NCBI RefSeq assembly: GCF_947492405.1 | Contig: NZ_CANLMP010000004.1 | Location: forward strand, 248,001-312,000 | DNA from: an uncultured Aquimarina sp. | GTDB lineage: Bacteria; Bacteroidota; Bacteroidia; Flavobacteriales; Flavobacteriaceae | Length of the DNA: 64,000 nucleotides | Direction of reading: 5' to 3' | Shown: positions 1 to 9,483 of the stretch, one piece after another | Layout of the letters: every line of letters begins with the position of its first letter | How positions within the stretch are numbered: the stretch's first letter is position 1 | Translations under genes and position numbers: made by a program | The notes under the pieces: generated by a model | What the model was told of the DNA's origin: nothing | Seen by the model: the letters and a program-made list of their open reading frames with translations, nothing else | Databases searched by the model: none

Positions 1-3000
1 TTAGCCCCATTTCCAACTTGGAATGCTTCTCCTCTTCTTGTTATAGTTATTACTTCTGAACCATCTGTTTTAGTTATGGTACCACTCATCTCAGGATAAT
101 ACGTCCAACCGGTTGCATCCTCAGTATTACATTCGTGCTCTTTAGGGCTATTTGTAGGTGCTATAGTAGTTCTACCTGAATATGTCACATCCAACTCATA
201 TGTTTCTTGAGTTACCGTATAATCTAAAACGGTTCCTGTTAACTTTGCTGTACCATCAGCAAATTCTTCCCAAACCAAATCAACATTAGAGTACCATCTT
301 TTATCACTTCTGTCAGCATTTGTCATCCAAATCACAAAATCGTGAGTTCCGGCACCACAATAATCAGTCCCTTCAATAGCATACTCTGTGCAATCTGTAC
401 AATTTTCTATACCACTAACCTGTGCAGTAAGAGTTATTTCTTCTCCTAAACATATTTCCTCATCTTCTCCGGCATCAACTATTACAGGATCATTTACAAT
501 AACGGTTACAGAATCAGAAGCCTCACAAGTTTCGTTAGTTGCTGTAACTGTATATGTTGTAGTTTCTGTTGGCGATACAGTAATAGTTTCTGTTGTTTCT
601 CCTGTAGACCACAAAAACATTCCTTCTCCTGTAGCTGTTAACGTTACCGTTTCTCCTAAACAAACATTTTGATCATCACCGGCATCAACAGCAGCAGAAT
701 TAACCAATACCATTACTTCATCTGTAGCTGAACATCCATTACAATTTGTTACAGTTACTGTATACTCAGTATCTTCATCTGGTGATACAGTAATACTCTC
801 TGTTGTTTCTCCTGTAGACCATAAGAAAGAAGTATTATTTGTTTCTGAAGTTATGCAATCTCCTAAGTTAAAATTAAAATCTCCTACAGAATATTCGTTA
901 TCATCAGTATCAAACCATCCGCAAGCTCCAAACTTTCCTTGTTGTGTTTCCGTTACATTAGCTCCATTACCTATTTGGAATGAAGGACCTCTTCTTGTTA
1001 AACTTGTAGACCAAGATCCATCTGCACTGGTAATTGTACCAGTAAATTCCGTATAATATTCCCATCCTGATTCATCCTCAGTATTACATTCATGTTCTTT
1101 AGGACTATTAGCAGGTGTATCCGTTGTTTTTCCAGTGAAAACTACATCTACCTCGTAATTTGATTGCGTGTTTGTATAATCGAACACAGTACCTTTTAAT
1201 GTAGCAGATCCATCCGCAAGTTCATTCCATTCTAAATCTACATTAGAAAAGAACCTTCCTCCTTTTAACCACAATACGTAATTTTGATTCCCTCTACAAT
1301 AATCAGTATTCTCTATACCATATTCGATGCAACTCTCACAACTTTCGTTACCATCAGTTGTAGCTGTTAAAGTTACTTCATCACCTAAACAAATTTCCTG
1401 ATCTTCACCAGCATTTACTTGAGGTGCATCATTTATTACAACTTCAACAGAATCTGAAGCCTCGCAATTTTCACAATCTTTTACTGTTACAGTATATGTT
1501 CCTCCTTGGTTCACTGTAATTGACGGAGTAGTCTCGCCAGTAGACCATAAATAGTTAACCTCTGTAGTTGAGGTTGTAACACAATCTCCGAGATTAAAGT
1601 TAAAGTCTCCTCTATTGTACTGACCATCTGTGGTATTAAACCAACCACATGCTCCATATCTCCCTTGTTCTGTCTCTGTTACATTTGCTCCATTTCCTAA
1701 CTGAAAAGCTGGACCTCTTCTTGACAAATCAATAGACCAGGATCCATCAGTACTCGCTACTGTCCCTGTTAAACCTGTATAATAAATCCATGCCGATTCG
1801 TCTTCAGTATTACATTCATGTCCTTTAGGACTATTTGTTGGCGTAGTACTTGTTCTTCCCGAATATATAGCATTTACTTCATAAGTCATCTGGGTTAATG
1901 TATGATCAAAAATTGTCCCGGTAAGTGTAGCAGTACCATCTCCTAACTCATTCCACTCTAAATCTACATTGGAAAACCATCTTGGATTATTACCATCCGT
2001 TAACCACATTACGTAGTCTTGATCCCTTCTACAGTTATTTGTATTTTCTACACCATATTCACCAGTACAATCAACACACTCTGATTCTCCGGATATAGTA
2101 GCTGTAAGTGTTACTTCTCCTTCCCCACAAAACTCTGCATCTTCTCCTGCATCAACTGTTAATTGACAACTTATTTCATCATCAGTACAAGAATCAAATA
2201 CGTGTTGATGCAATTCTCCTTGAATATGATCATAATTAGCTGCAATTACTTGTCCATTAATATTTCCTGAAGAATCTTTAATTACATCTGACTTTGGAGC
2301 TAGTAAACTTCCTATAATCGTTGATCCTCCTTTTAATGTAAGACTAGAATTATTATAAAAATTCCAAATAATAAATGCCCCTTGTTGATCTCCGATTCCG
2401 GCAAGGTTTAAGATATTCCATTCGAAATCACCAGATGCATCAACATTGATAATTAATGGCGTATTTTGATTTGGAGTATTCTCAAAAGTTAAATAAGGTA
2501 GGTTTTGTAACTCTGTTCCGGTAACATTTAAAACATTAATTACATTCTGAGTAAGCAAGATTTTGTTATCGTTACTTATATCTACATTGGATTGCATATT
2601 ACTATAAGAAATCGACTTTGCCTCGAATAATGCAAAAGCTGCTTCGAAATCAATCAAATTAGCTTGACCAACCGAATTTTGAGCTTGTTTTCTCTGTACT
2701 TGAATCCTTGGCTTAGCATCGTAATCTCCAGCAGTAAGTCTCGTATTGACTGATGCAAAATTAAAATCTACATCAAAAACTGAAGAGCCATTTAAATCAC
2801 CTACCTTGGTGTATCCTTGATTAAGATGTATTCCTTCTCCAGAAGTATAAATCACTTTCCCGTTTACCACCAATGATGATGCTTGATCATCTCCATTGAA
2901 AAAGTTAGAACCTGCCGTTTGAGCGGCTAATGTAATAATTCCATCAATAGTTAAATCCCCTCCTAATGCAATAGGACCTTCGGTATCTCCTCCGTGGACC

Positions 3001-3227
3001 GTGGTATTGTATCTTACAAATGCATTATATCCTAATGCTTCTGATAATGGATTATTACATATCGATGTTGTTGAATAAGATGCTACTTTACTCTTTCCAT
3101 CAATGTTTTTAAATCCAGATGTCATTATAAAAATGACGATCATAGTTAAGCCAAATAAAGACGAAACAATTGGAGTTGCTCCAGTTTTATTGCTTAACAA
3201 GTTAAGCTTGTTAGTAGTTTTTGACAT
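1..3227 (-). CDS. Choice-of-anchor A surface protein with Ig-like repeats, 3' end outside window
   Basis: The frame stays open from the ATG at 3227 to base 1, so at least 1075 residues are encoded and the C-terminus is missing. Residues about 20-36 form a hydrophobic export segment after a Lys-rich start. Residues about 56-345 match the choice-of-anchor A domain (GDTEGPIALGGDL early, GSLLAPKSDV and NGQVIAANY late). Next come Ig-like units that begin DAGED..CLGEEVTLTA and end FLWSTGETT..ITV..TYTVTV. Three units carry an insert of about 175 residues starting with a CxxC pair and ending GDFNFNLGDC; one unit (about 690-485) has no insert. The family is extracellular and often carries a sorting tag at the C-terminus, which cannot be seen here. 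A role in surface adhesion or ligand binding is an inference. Confidence 0.85.
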   Translation of the reverse strand, partial: MSKTTNKLNLLSNKTGATPIVSSLFGLTMIVIFIMTSGFKNIDGKSKVASYSTTSICNNPLSEALGYNAFVRYNTTVHGGDTEGPIALGGDLTIDGIITLAAQTAGSNFFNGDDQASSLVVNGKVIYTSGEGIHLNQGYTKVGDLNGSSVFDVDFNFASVNTRLTAGDYDAKPRIQVQRKQAQNSVGQANLIDFEAAFALFEAKSISYSNMQSNVDISNDNKILLTQNVINVLNVTGTELQNLPYLTFENTPNQNTPLIINVDASGDFEWNILNLAGIGDQQGAFIIWNFYNNSSLTLKGGSTIIGSLLAPKSDVIKDSSGNINGQVIAANYDHIQGELHQHVFDSCTDDEISCQLTVDAGEDAEFCGEGEVTLTATISGESECVDCTGEYGVENTNNCRRDQDYVMWLTDGNNPRWFSNVDLEWNELGDGTATLTGTIFDHTLTQMTYEVNAIYSGRTSTTPTNSPKGHECNTEDESAWIYYTGLTGTVASTDGSWSIDLSRRGPAFQLGNGANVTETEQGRYGACGWFNTTDGQYNRGDFNFNLGDCVTTSTTEVNYLWSTGETTPSITVNQGGTYTVTVKDCENCEASDSVEVVINDAPQVNAGEDQEICLGDEVTLTATTDGNESCESCIEYGIENTDYCRGNQNYVLWLKGGRFFSNVDLEWNELADGSATLKGTVFDYTNTQSNYEVDVVFTGKTTDTPANSPKEHECNTEDESGWEYYTEFTGTITSADGSWSTSLTRRGPSFQIGNGANVTETQQGKFGACGWFDTDDNEYSVGDFNFNLGDCITSETNNTSFLWSTGETTESITVSPDEDTEYTVTVTNCNGCSATDEVMVLVNSAAVDAGDDQNVCLGETVTLTATGEGMFLWSTGETTETITVSPTETTTYTVTATNETCEASDSVTVIVNDPVIVDAGEDEEICLGEEITLTAQVSGIENCTDCTEYAIEGTDYCGAGTHDFVIWMTNADRSDKRWYSNVDLVWEEFADGTAKLTGTVLDYTVTQETYELDVTYSGRTTIAPTNSPKEHECNTEDATGWTYYPEMSGTITKTDGSEVITITRRGEAFQVGNGA

Positions 3228-3624
3228 TGTGTAGTTGTTTTTTCGTTTGAATTTGAAAAATTCAGTCTGGTTAATTTATTTTGGGTTTTACTTAAATAAA
3301 TACAGAAGACACCAAAAATCGTAACAGTCCTTGACAGTACAAATGAGGTAACCTTTTTGAAATTTATTTGTTTTTTAAAGTTAAGCCGTTACTTAAAAAA
3401 AATGTGTGAAGATAAAGTAATGTTTATATCATATTTTAGGGCGTTTTAAATATGTTAATTCTGCTAAATTAGAGGATTCACTTTAAAAAAGCATTAAAAA
3501 AAGGTGTAAAAACGTTCAAATGCAGCATTTTATCTTCAAAATACAGTTTTACCGTAAATAATAAAATTGAAACACTTACAAAACCTTACAAGGCTTTTTT
3601 ATTTAACATATTTTATTCCGAAAA
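3228..3624. other. Intergenic region between the surface-protein gene and era
   Basis: About 400 AT-rich bases with no credible ORF. It should hold the promoter of the minus-strand surface-protein gene, but I found no clear TAnnTTTG box. A short stem around 3583-3595 (CCTT/AAGG followed by a T run) could act as a weak terminator; it reads better on the plus strand, where no gene lies upstream. Confidence 0.5.
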
Positions 3625-4506
3625 TCAGCGATTATAACCAAAGCGTTTTAATTGACGTTCATTATTACGCCAGTTTTTATTAACCTTTACATACAACTCG
3701 ATATGAATTTGTTTTCCAAAAAACTTCTCTAATTCTTTTCGAGCCTCTACTCCAACTCTCTTAAGCGCAGCACCTTTGTGACCAATAACAATTCCTTTCT
3801 GAGAATCGCGTTCTACCATAATCACTGATCTTATTCTTATAATCTTCTCGTCTTCAAAAAATTCTTCGGTTTCAACCTCTACAGAATATGGAATTTCTTT
3901 TTTGTAGTGCATTAAGATTTTTTCTCGAATAGCTTCGTTTACAAAAAAACGTTCTGGCTTATCCGTTAGTTGATCTTTAGGGTAAAAAGGTGGTGAATCC
4001 GGCAATAATTCAATGATTCTCGCAAATACTTCTTTAACATTAAAGTTTTCTAAGGCTGAGATTGGATATAATTCTGCGTTGGGTACTTTTTCTGCCCAAA
4101 ATTGTACTTGCTCTTCTAATTGTTCCTGATTGGATTGATCAATCTTGTTCAACAATAAAAATACTGGAATTTTCGCGTTAGTGATCTTATTGAAAAACGC
4201 TTCATCTTTAAGCTCTTTTTCTCCTATTTCTACCATATAAATGAGAACATCCGCATCTTCGAAAGCAGATTTTACAAATCCCATCATAGATTCTTGTAGC
4301 TCGTATGCTGGTTTAATAATCCCTGGAGTATCTGATAAAATTACCTGAAAGTCTTCTCCATTCACAATACCTAGAATTCGATGCCTTGTGGTTTGCGCTT
4401 TAGAAGTAATAATGGATAGCCTTTCTCCAACAAAAGCATTCATTAAAGTAGATTTTCCGACATTAGGATTTCCTATAATATTTACAAAACCAGCTTTATG
4501 ACTCAT
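3625..4506 (-). CDS. era: GTPase Era
   Basis: Era is an essential GTPase that binds the 3' end of 16S rRNA and helps 30S subunit maturation at the inner face of the membrane. The 293-residue length is normal. The G1 P-loop GNPNVGKST spans residues 12-20, the G3 motif DTPG lies near 58-61 and the G4 motif NKID near 120. The C-terminal KH domain has its GHKGAALKRVG loop near residue 240. The gene stands alone and faces the OmpA gene divergently; a promoter with both boxes lies just upstream (4523-4556). Confidence 0.97.
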   Translation of the reverse strand: MSHKAGFVNIIGNPNVGKSTLMNAFVGERLSIITSKAQTTRHRILGIVNGEDFQVILSDTPGIIKPAYELQESMMGFVKSAFEDADVLIYMVEIGEKELKDEAFFNKITNAKIPVFLLLNKIDQSNQEQLEEQVQFWAEKVPNAELYPISALENFNVKEVFARIIELLPDSPPFYPKDQLTDKPERFFVNEAIREKILMHYKKEIPYSVEVETEEFFEDEKIIRIRSVIMVERDSQKGIVIGHKGAALKRVGVEARKELEKFFGKQIHIELYVKVNKNWRNNERQLKRFGYNR

Positions 4507-4522
4507 ACATAATATTTTGATG

Positions 4523-4556
4523 CAAAGTTAATTGATTATTCTGCAAGTTTATCCAA
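4523..4556 (-). promoter_or_regulatory. Bacteroidota-type promoter of era
   Basis: On the minus strand TTG (4556-4554) is followed after 23 bases by TAACTTTG (4530-4523). This fits the Bacteroidota consensus TTG-N17-23-TAnnTTTG. Transcription would begin about 10 bases before the era ATG at 4506, leaving a very short leader. Confidence 0.55.
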
Positions 4557-4685
4557 TATTACAAAGGATTATTTATCCTAATAGCTATTATTTTTATAGC
4601 TAAAATAGCCTAGTAGTTATAACTATGAAAAGTAAAAAAACAATATAGAAAATAAACCTTTTGTTAATTTTTCGTAAATTTAATT

Positions 4686-4739
4686 CCAGTACGTTTTCAA
4701 AACCCCACGAAAACAAATAATTTATTTTAAAAATACTGG
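4686..4739 (+). other. Nested inverted repeats in the OmpA-gene leader
   Basis: CCAGTA (4686-4691) pairs with TACTGG (4734-4739), and inside it GTTTTC (4693-4698) pairs with GAAAAC (4709-4714). The outer arm ends seven bases before the first possible start codon of the OmpA-family gene, so a folded leader could affect ribosome access. No function is demonstrated. Confidence 0.4.
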
Positions 4740-4746
4740 GATCATT

Positions 4747-6759
4747 TTGGGAAACTATTCAATCTTTTTTTCACCTTCTTGGAAAACATATTGCAATATA
4801 CATTTATGTATGTCTGTGATAACATTGCTATTGTTTTCATATCCTAGTTTCGGACAAGATAGAAACAAGCAACTCGCTAAAGCTGATCAAAGTTTTGAAG
4901 CATTAGCATATATTAATGCACGTGATATCTACCTAGATGTCGCTAGCCAAGGGTATTCCTCTTATGACCTATATAGAAAACTTGCAGACTCTTATTATTT
5001 CACTGGAGAATTAGAAGAGTCAATCCAATGGTATGAAAAATTAATTTCGAACTTTTCTGAAGAAACAAAACCTGAGTATTTATTTAGATATGCGCAAAGT
5101 TTAAAAAGTGCTGAGCGCTATGGTGATGCAGATGCTATTATGGAAAGATTTAACATTGTTACCGGAAACGATAAACGGGCAAAATCTTTCATTAACAAAC
5201 GTGACTATCTGGATTTTATAGAAATGCAATCAGGTAAATATGATTTATACAAATTAAAGATTAATTCTGAGTATTCGGATTATGCACCAAGTTTTGATCA
5301 TAGAGGTCAAATTGTTTTCGCTTCTTCTCGTAGTAAAAATTCTAAAGTTCATGAATGGAATCAAATGCCTTTTTTAGATCTTTTCTCTTCAACTATTAAG
5401 GAAGATAATATATCTACGGAGGAACCAAAAAAACTAAAAGGTAAAATAAACACTAAGTTTCACGAATCTTCTACTAGTTTTACTAAAGATGGAAACACAG
5501 TATATTTTACCAGAAATAACTTTACTAACAACAAACTGGGAAAGAATCGAAAAGGTGTGGTTTTATTAAAATTATATAAAGCTACTCTAACCAATCAAAG
5601 ATGGACTAATATTACTGAATTATCTTTTAATAGTGATAATTACTCTATTTCTCATCCTGCCTTAAGTCCAGATGGCAAGCAATTGTATTTTGCTAGTGAC
5701 ATGAAAGGTACAAGAGGTAAATCTGATTTATTTGTTGTTGACATCCTCCCTGGAGGAAAATATGGGAAGCCAAAAAACTTAGGTGATGGTATTAATACTG
5801 AAGGTAGAGAGACTTTTCCTTACATAAGTGATAGCGGTCGATTATATTTTGCCAGTGACGGACATGTTGGACTAGGGGGATTAGATGTATTTGTAGCTAT
5901 CTCCAAAGAAGATGGTACTTACGAAGTATTCAATGTAGGTAAACCGATAAACAGTCCTAAAGACGACTTCTCTTTTGTACTAAATGAAGAAAATAGAACA
6001 GGATATTTTGCCAGTAATAGAAAGGGAGGAAAGGGTAACGATGACATTTATAGTTTTAGGCAAACGGAAGAGCTAATTACATCTTGCAAAGAATATATTA
6101 AGGGTATCATTACGGATAATGAAACTAAAGAACCTTTAGCTAATATAGATGTATCTTTATTAGATACTGACGGAAATATAGTAAGTAAAATAAAATCCGA
6201 TTATAATGGCTCTTATAGTTTTGAAGTTGATTGTGACAAAACATATATTATAAGAGCGTCTATTGAAGGGTTTAATCCTAACGATATCATTTTTAGATCA
6301 AAAACTTCTTATGAAACAACCAATAAAGTTCCTATTGATTTTAAAAGAGAGGAATTATTGTCCACTACTTCGGAGCCTGTTAATATTGGAGATGACATTG
6401 TGGCTCCACTACAACTAAGAACTATCTTTTTTGATCTGGATACTGATGAGATCAGACCAGATGCAGAAGCAGATTTGCAAAAGGTAATAACTGTTATGAA
6501 ACAAAATCCTAACCTAAAAATTGAGGTTCGTTCTCATACGGATAGTAGATCCAGTTATTGGTACAACAAAAGACTTAGTGTAAAACGAATGCGAGCGACT
6601 GTGCGTTATATTATACGAAATGGCGGTATTAATTGGAGACGAATAAGAGGAAAAGCCTATGGAGAACGACGTCTTATTAATAAATGTACTAATGGCGTTC
6701 CTTGCACAGAAGAAGAGCATCAAGAAAATAGAAGAAGTGAATTTATTGTTAGAAAATAA
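4747..6759 (+). CDS. PorE-like OmpA-family protein (TPR, PD40 propeller, regulatory domain, OmpA)
   Basis: Domains in order: an export signal (hydrophobic MSVITLLLFSYPSFGQ, residues 22-37), TPR helices about 38-120, a PD40 (WD40-like) propeller about 175-435 with repeats such as HPALSPDGKQLYFASD, a carboxypeptidase-regulatory-like domain about 450-530, and a C-terminal OmpA peptidoglycan-binding domain from about 555 (IFFDLDTDEIRPDAEADL, then SHTDSRSSYWYNKRLS). This architecture matches PorE of the type IX secretion system, which links an outer-membrane complex to peptidoglycan. The usual PorP/SprF-type partner is not adjacent, so a general OmpA-family role is also possible. The TTG at 4747 gives the longest frame; an ATG at 4810 is an alternative but leaves a signal peptide with no basic start. 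Confidence 0.85.
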   Translation: MGNYSIFFSPSWKTYCNIHLCMSVITLLLFSYPSFGQDRNKQLAKADQSFEALAYINARDIYLDVASQGYSSYDLYRKLADSYYFTGELEESIQWYEKLISNFSEETKPEYLFRYAQSLKSAERYGDADAIMERFNIVTGNDKRAKSFINKRDYLDFIEMQSGKYDLYKLKINSEYSDYAPSFDHRGQIVFASSRSKNSKVHEWNQMPFLDLFSSTIKEDNISTEEPKKLKGKINTKFHESSTSFTKDGNTVYFTRNNFTNNKLGKNRKGVVLLKLYKATLTNQRWTNITELSFNSDNYSISHPALSPDGKQLYFASDMKGTRGKSDLFVVDILPGGKYGKPKNLGDGINTEGRETFPYISDSGRLYFASDGHVGLGGLDVFVAISKEDGTYEVFNVGKPINSPKDDFSFVLNEENRTGYFASNRKGGKGNDDIYSFRQTEELITSCKEYIKGIITDNETKEPLANIDVSLLDTDGNIVSKIKSDYNGSYSFEVDCDKTYIIRASIEGFNPNDIIFRSKTSYETTNKVPIDFKREELLSTTSEPVNIGDDIVAPLQLRTIFFDLDTDEIRPDAEADLQKVITVMKQNPNLKIEVRSHTDSRSSYWYNKRLSVKRMRATVRYIIRNGGINWRRIRGKAYGERRLINKCTNGVPCTEEEHQENRRSEFIVRK

Positions 6760-6768
6760 TAATGCCTG

Positions 6769-8124
6769 TTAAACATCAGCGTTAACTTTCAATTTTTCAA
6801 AATATTTTTTTGCGCAAATATTAACCTTTTTAGCCAGTAATAATCCAGAAATAACTGTAGGAATTGCCATTAATGCAAATGCACTATCAATTAAATTAAT
6901 TGCAAAATCTATCTTAACTACTGCTGCTATTACTATAGATAGTATATAAATATAATTGTAATACTTACCATATTTTGGTTGCGTTAAAAATCCTAAACAA
7001 GTAACTCCATAATAGGAGTAAGAAAACAGGGTAGAAAAAGCAAACACAAGTACCATAATTATTACAACGCCATCTCCTATTCCATATGGTAAAACGGAAT
7101 TAAATGCTTGTAACGTTAACGAAATTCCATTATCCTCAGAATGTTGCCATACTCCTGTTGATAAAATTGCTAACGCAGTTAAAGTACAAACTAATAATGT
7201 GTCAATTGCTGGTCCGAGCATAGCAACTAAACCTTCTCGAATAGGCTCATTAGTTTTAGCTGTTCCGTGCATCATTGGGGCAGTTCCGATTCCTGCCTCG
7301 TTAGAGAAAGCAGCTCGTTTTACACCAGTTTTAATTAAATATCCTAAAGCACCGCCAGCTGCAGCTTCTCCTGAGAAAGCATCAGAAAAAATCAAAACAA
7401 ACATTTCAGGCACTTTATCAAATTGTAATACCAGAATAGTAAACACAGTGATAAAATATAGAACCACCATAATAGGCACCAGTCTGCTTGCTACTAAACC
7501 AATTCTTTTAATTCCTCCAAGAATTACGAAAGATGCAATAACAGCAAGAACAAGACCTATATAAAGTTTATCACCTTCATTCCAGTCTAATACATCTACT
7601 AATGTTTGTGTTAGTTGATTTGCTGTAAATGCAGGTAATGTTCCTATTAATCCTGCTAATGCAAAGAAAACAGCTAATGGTTTCCAACGTTTTCCTAATC
7701 CTTCTGTGATCACATACATTGGGCCACTAAGAGTAGTTCCTTCCTCACTTTTGGATCGATACATTACCGACAAGGAACAGGTATAAAATTTAGTAGCCAT
7801 ACCAATCAAAGCACTGATCCACATCCAGAAAATAGCTCCCGGACCACCCATAACCAATGCTATGGCCACGCCACTAATATTTCCCATTCCCACCGTAGCA
7901 GCAATTGCCGATGATAATGCCTGAAAATGACTCAGTTGTCCAGGAGCATTTTCTTTATCATATTTCCCTCTAAGTATATCAATAGCATGTTTGAAATATA
8001 AAAAAGGCGTAAAACGAGAGTATATCAGAAAAAATAATCCTCCACCGATCAATAGGATTAGCAGAGGCCAATCCCATATCCAAGAACTAAATGCTGCAAT
8101 TGTGGTTTCTAAGGTTTTAATCAT
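6769..8124 (-). CDS. AGCS-family sodium:alanine/glycine symporter
   Basis: A 451-residue inner-membrane carrier with about ten hydrophobic segments. Family signatures include GMGNISGVAIALVMGGPGA near the N-terminus and AFSNEAGIGTAPMMHGTAKT in the middle, both typical of AGCS (DagA/AlsT) transporters that import alanine or glycine with Na+. The frame is open to 8241, but the ATG at 8124 (MIKTLETTIAAF) is the likely start because the upstream 39 residues are unlike the family and the first membrane helix follows this Met at a normal distance. It converges on the OmpA gene with nine bases between the stop codons. The exact substrate cannot be read from sequence. Confidence 0.92.
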   Translation of the reverse strand: MIKTLETTIAAFSSWIWDWPLLILLIGGGLFFLIYSRFTPFLYFKHAIDILRGKYDKENAPGQLSHFQALSSAIAATVGMGNISGVAIALVMGGPGAIFWMWISALIGMATKFYTCSLSVMYRSKSEEGTTLSGPMYVITEGLGKRWKPLAVFFALAGLIGTLPAFTANQLTQTLVDVLDWNEGDKLYIGLVLAVIASFVILGGIKRIGLVASRLVPIMVVLYFITVFTILVLQFDKVPEMFVLIFSDAFSGEAAAGGALGYLIKTGVKRAAFSNEAGIGTAPMMHGTAKTNEPIREGLVAMLGPAIDTLLVCTLTALAILSTGVWQHSEDNGISLTLQAFNSVLPYGIGDGVVIIMVLVFAFSTLFSYSYYGVTCLGFLTQPKYGKYYNYIYILSIVIAAVVKIDFAINLIDSAFALMAIPTVISGLLLAKKVNICAKKYFEKLKVNADV

Positions 8125-8246
8125 ATTACTACATTGTATACTATAAATGTAGTTAAAAAAGAATTTTAAAATTGAAAGTATACTCCTGTTTGCGTTAAGT
8201 ATAGTAGCAAGATACCGTGTACGTGGATAGCCTGACGACAAAAAAA

Positions 8247-8720
8247 TTACTCTATACTTCTAATAAATCGTGGTTTATTTATTCCTCTATCATACATCAC
8301 AATACTACCCGCTACAGCTACATTAATACTTAACTCTGATCTAAACTTAATTAAGAAATGTGATTTTTCTATAGCTATTTTAGATAACCCGTGATCTTCT
8401 GCTCCTAATAGATATACGCATCGCTTAGGATGATTAAAGGTTTCTAGCGCAACTGCTTTTTCTGTTAATTCTACACCTACCAGCATGGCTCCTTTGGGAA
8501 GGTGGTTATAAAAATCCTGAAAAGTATCATAATGAAAATACGGCATTGCTTTTACAGCATTATGTGTATCACAAGCTTGTTTAGCATAACGATTACCTAT
8601 TGTAAATATATAGCTCGCTCCCATATTCTGAGCAGTTCTCCATAGAACGCCTAGATTCTCTGGTGTTTTCCCATTTTGAATTCCAATACCAAAAAACTCA
8701 TTTTCAAAGTTATCTATCAT
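8247..8720 (-). CDS. SpoU/TrmH-family RNA 2'-O-methyltransferase
   Basis: A 157-residue SPOUT enzyme using S-adenosylmethionine. The three SpoU motifs are present: NLGVLWRTAQNMGA (motif 1), VYLLGAEDHGLS (motif 2) and INVAVAGSIVMYDR (motif 3), the last two forming the trefoil knot. The open frame extends to 8780, but a promoter with both boxes overlaps that extension (8725-8755), so the ATG at 8720 is preferred and the mRNA may be almost leaderless. The protein is short and lacks an N-terminal RNA-binding extension, as in TrmL or small TrmH-like proteins. Whether the target is tRNA or rRNA is unknown. Confidence 0.88.
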   Translation of the reverse strand: MIDNFENEFFGIGIQNGKTPENLGVLWRTAQNMGASYIFTIGNRYAKQACDTHNAVKAMPYFHYDTFQDFYNHLPKGAMLVGVELTEKAVALETFNHPKRCVYLLGAEDHGLSKIAIEKSHFLIKFRSELSINVAVAGSIVMYDRGINKPRFIRSIE

Positions 8721-8724
8721 ATCA

Positions 8725-8755
8725 CAAAAGTAAATAGTAAAGAATCTAATAGCAA
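8725..8755 (-). promoter_or_regulatory. Bacteroidota-type promoter of the RNA methyltransferase gene
   Basis: On the minus strand TTG (8755-8753) is followed after 20 bases by TACTTTTG (8732-8725), a full match to TTG-N17-23-TAnnTTTG. Its position just before 8720 argues against the longer start at 8780. Confidence 0.6.
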
Positions 8756-8815
8756 TAAAAATGGTTTGTAGAATAGACAATTCATTCGAATTATGTTAAA
8801 ACCGTAATGAGGTTT

Positions 8816-8848
8816 ACGAATTCTAAATTGATAGCAACGAATTCTAAA
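8816..8848 (+). promoter_or_regulatory. Two 12-bp direct repeats, 21-bp pitch, possible operator
   Basis: ACGAATTCTAAA occurs at 8816-8827 and again exactly at 8837-8848. The 21-base pitch is two helical turns, so two protein subunits would bind on the same DNA face. Pairs of direct repeats with this pitch are typical of LytTR-domain regulators, and a LytTR regulator is encoded at 12814-13563. The site lies 69-101 bases before the gene at 8917. The regulator assignment is an inference. Confidence 0.45.
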
Positions 8849-8916
8849 ACCCCAACTTCACAACTAGATTAAGTACATAAATTCGTACAAAATAATCAAC
8901 CTCAAAATATACTGTT

Positions 8917-9483
8917 ATGAAAAAGATCATTGTTTTTTTCATCCTAATTATAGGATTTCAGTTTATGAAAGCACAAAGTTTTCAGAAAACGGGAAAGTAC
9001 GCAGCAGTTACTGAAATTAAAGAGAATGGATCAGAACAACCAACTTGCATTGTTAATCTGGTACGTTTGGGGGGAATTTCAGAAAACTTAACTACTTTCA
9101 CTATCAATGATATTGAGCTTTTTGAGGACATCTTTATCACCACCTTAGAGAATCCTGGTCTGGAAGGGGTCTCTGAGGTGATTAAGATGGAAGTGGAGTA
9201 TTTATCGTGTTGTGCGCAGGTAGAATCTTACTATTTTATGGTAACTAATGAAGATAAACTTGTTTCACTCCCGCAATTAACTAATGTTTATTGTGAAAAC
9301 TCAGACACCAATTCTCAATATACATTTCCAAGCCAAGAATATGGTATAAAAGGTAATATATTAGAGACAGAATATTTATATAACGAAAAATTAGAAACAA
9401 AATACGTAAATCTAAAATTAAGCTTAACCTGGAATGACAACAAAGTTAATACTCCAAAGAATACAGCAATTACCAGCTACTAA
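8917..9483 (+). CDS. Small secreted protein of unknown function
   Basis: 188 residues beginning with a clear signal peptide (MKKIIVFFILIIGFQFMKAQ, cleavage after about residue 20), hence periplasmic or exported. The mature part is rich in beta-prone segments and has a CC pair in the YLSCCAQVESYYF stretch near residue 96. I recognise no family. It stands alone in front of the propeller kinase gene, and a direct-repeat operator candidate lies upstream (8816-8848), so it may be a target of the neighbouring two-component system. Confidence 0.75.
   Translation: MKKIIVFFILIIGFQFMKAQSFQKTGKYAAVTEIKENGSEQPTCIVNLVRLGGISENLTTFTINDIELFEDIFITTLENPGLEGVSEVIKMEVEYLSCCAQVESYYFMVTNEDKLVSLPQLTNVYCENSDTNSQYTFPSQEYGIKGNILETEYLYNEKLETKYVNLKLSLTWNDNKVNTPKNTAITSY

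Noticed and set aside
388..1056. Two plus-strand frames of 94 and 67 codons
   Set aside because: They lie opposite the long open minus-strand frame of the surface protein, and their Ser/Val-rich translations are reverse images of its Thr/Glu-rich repeats.
1..2160. Possible CRISPR or satellite array because of repeated segments
   Set aside because: The repeats are about 740-950 bases long, diverged, and stay in one reading frame; they encode protein repeats.
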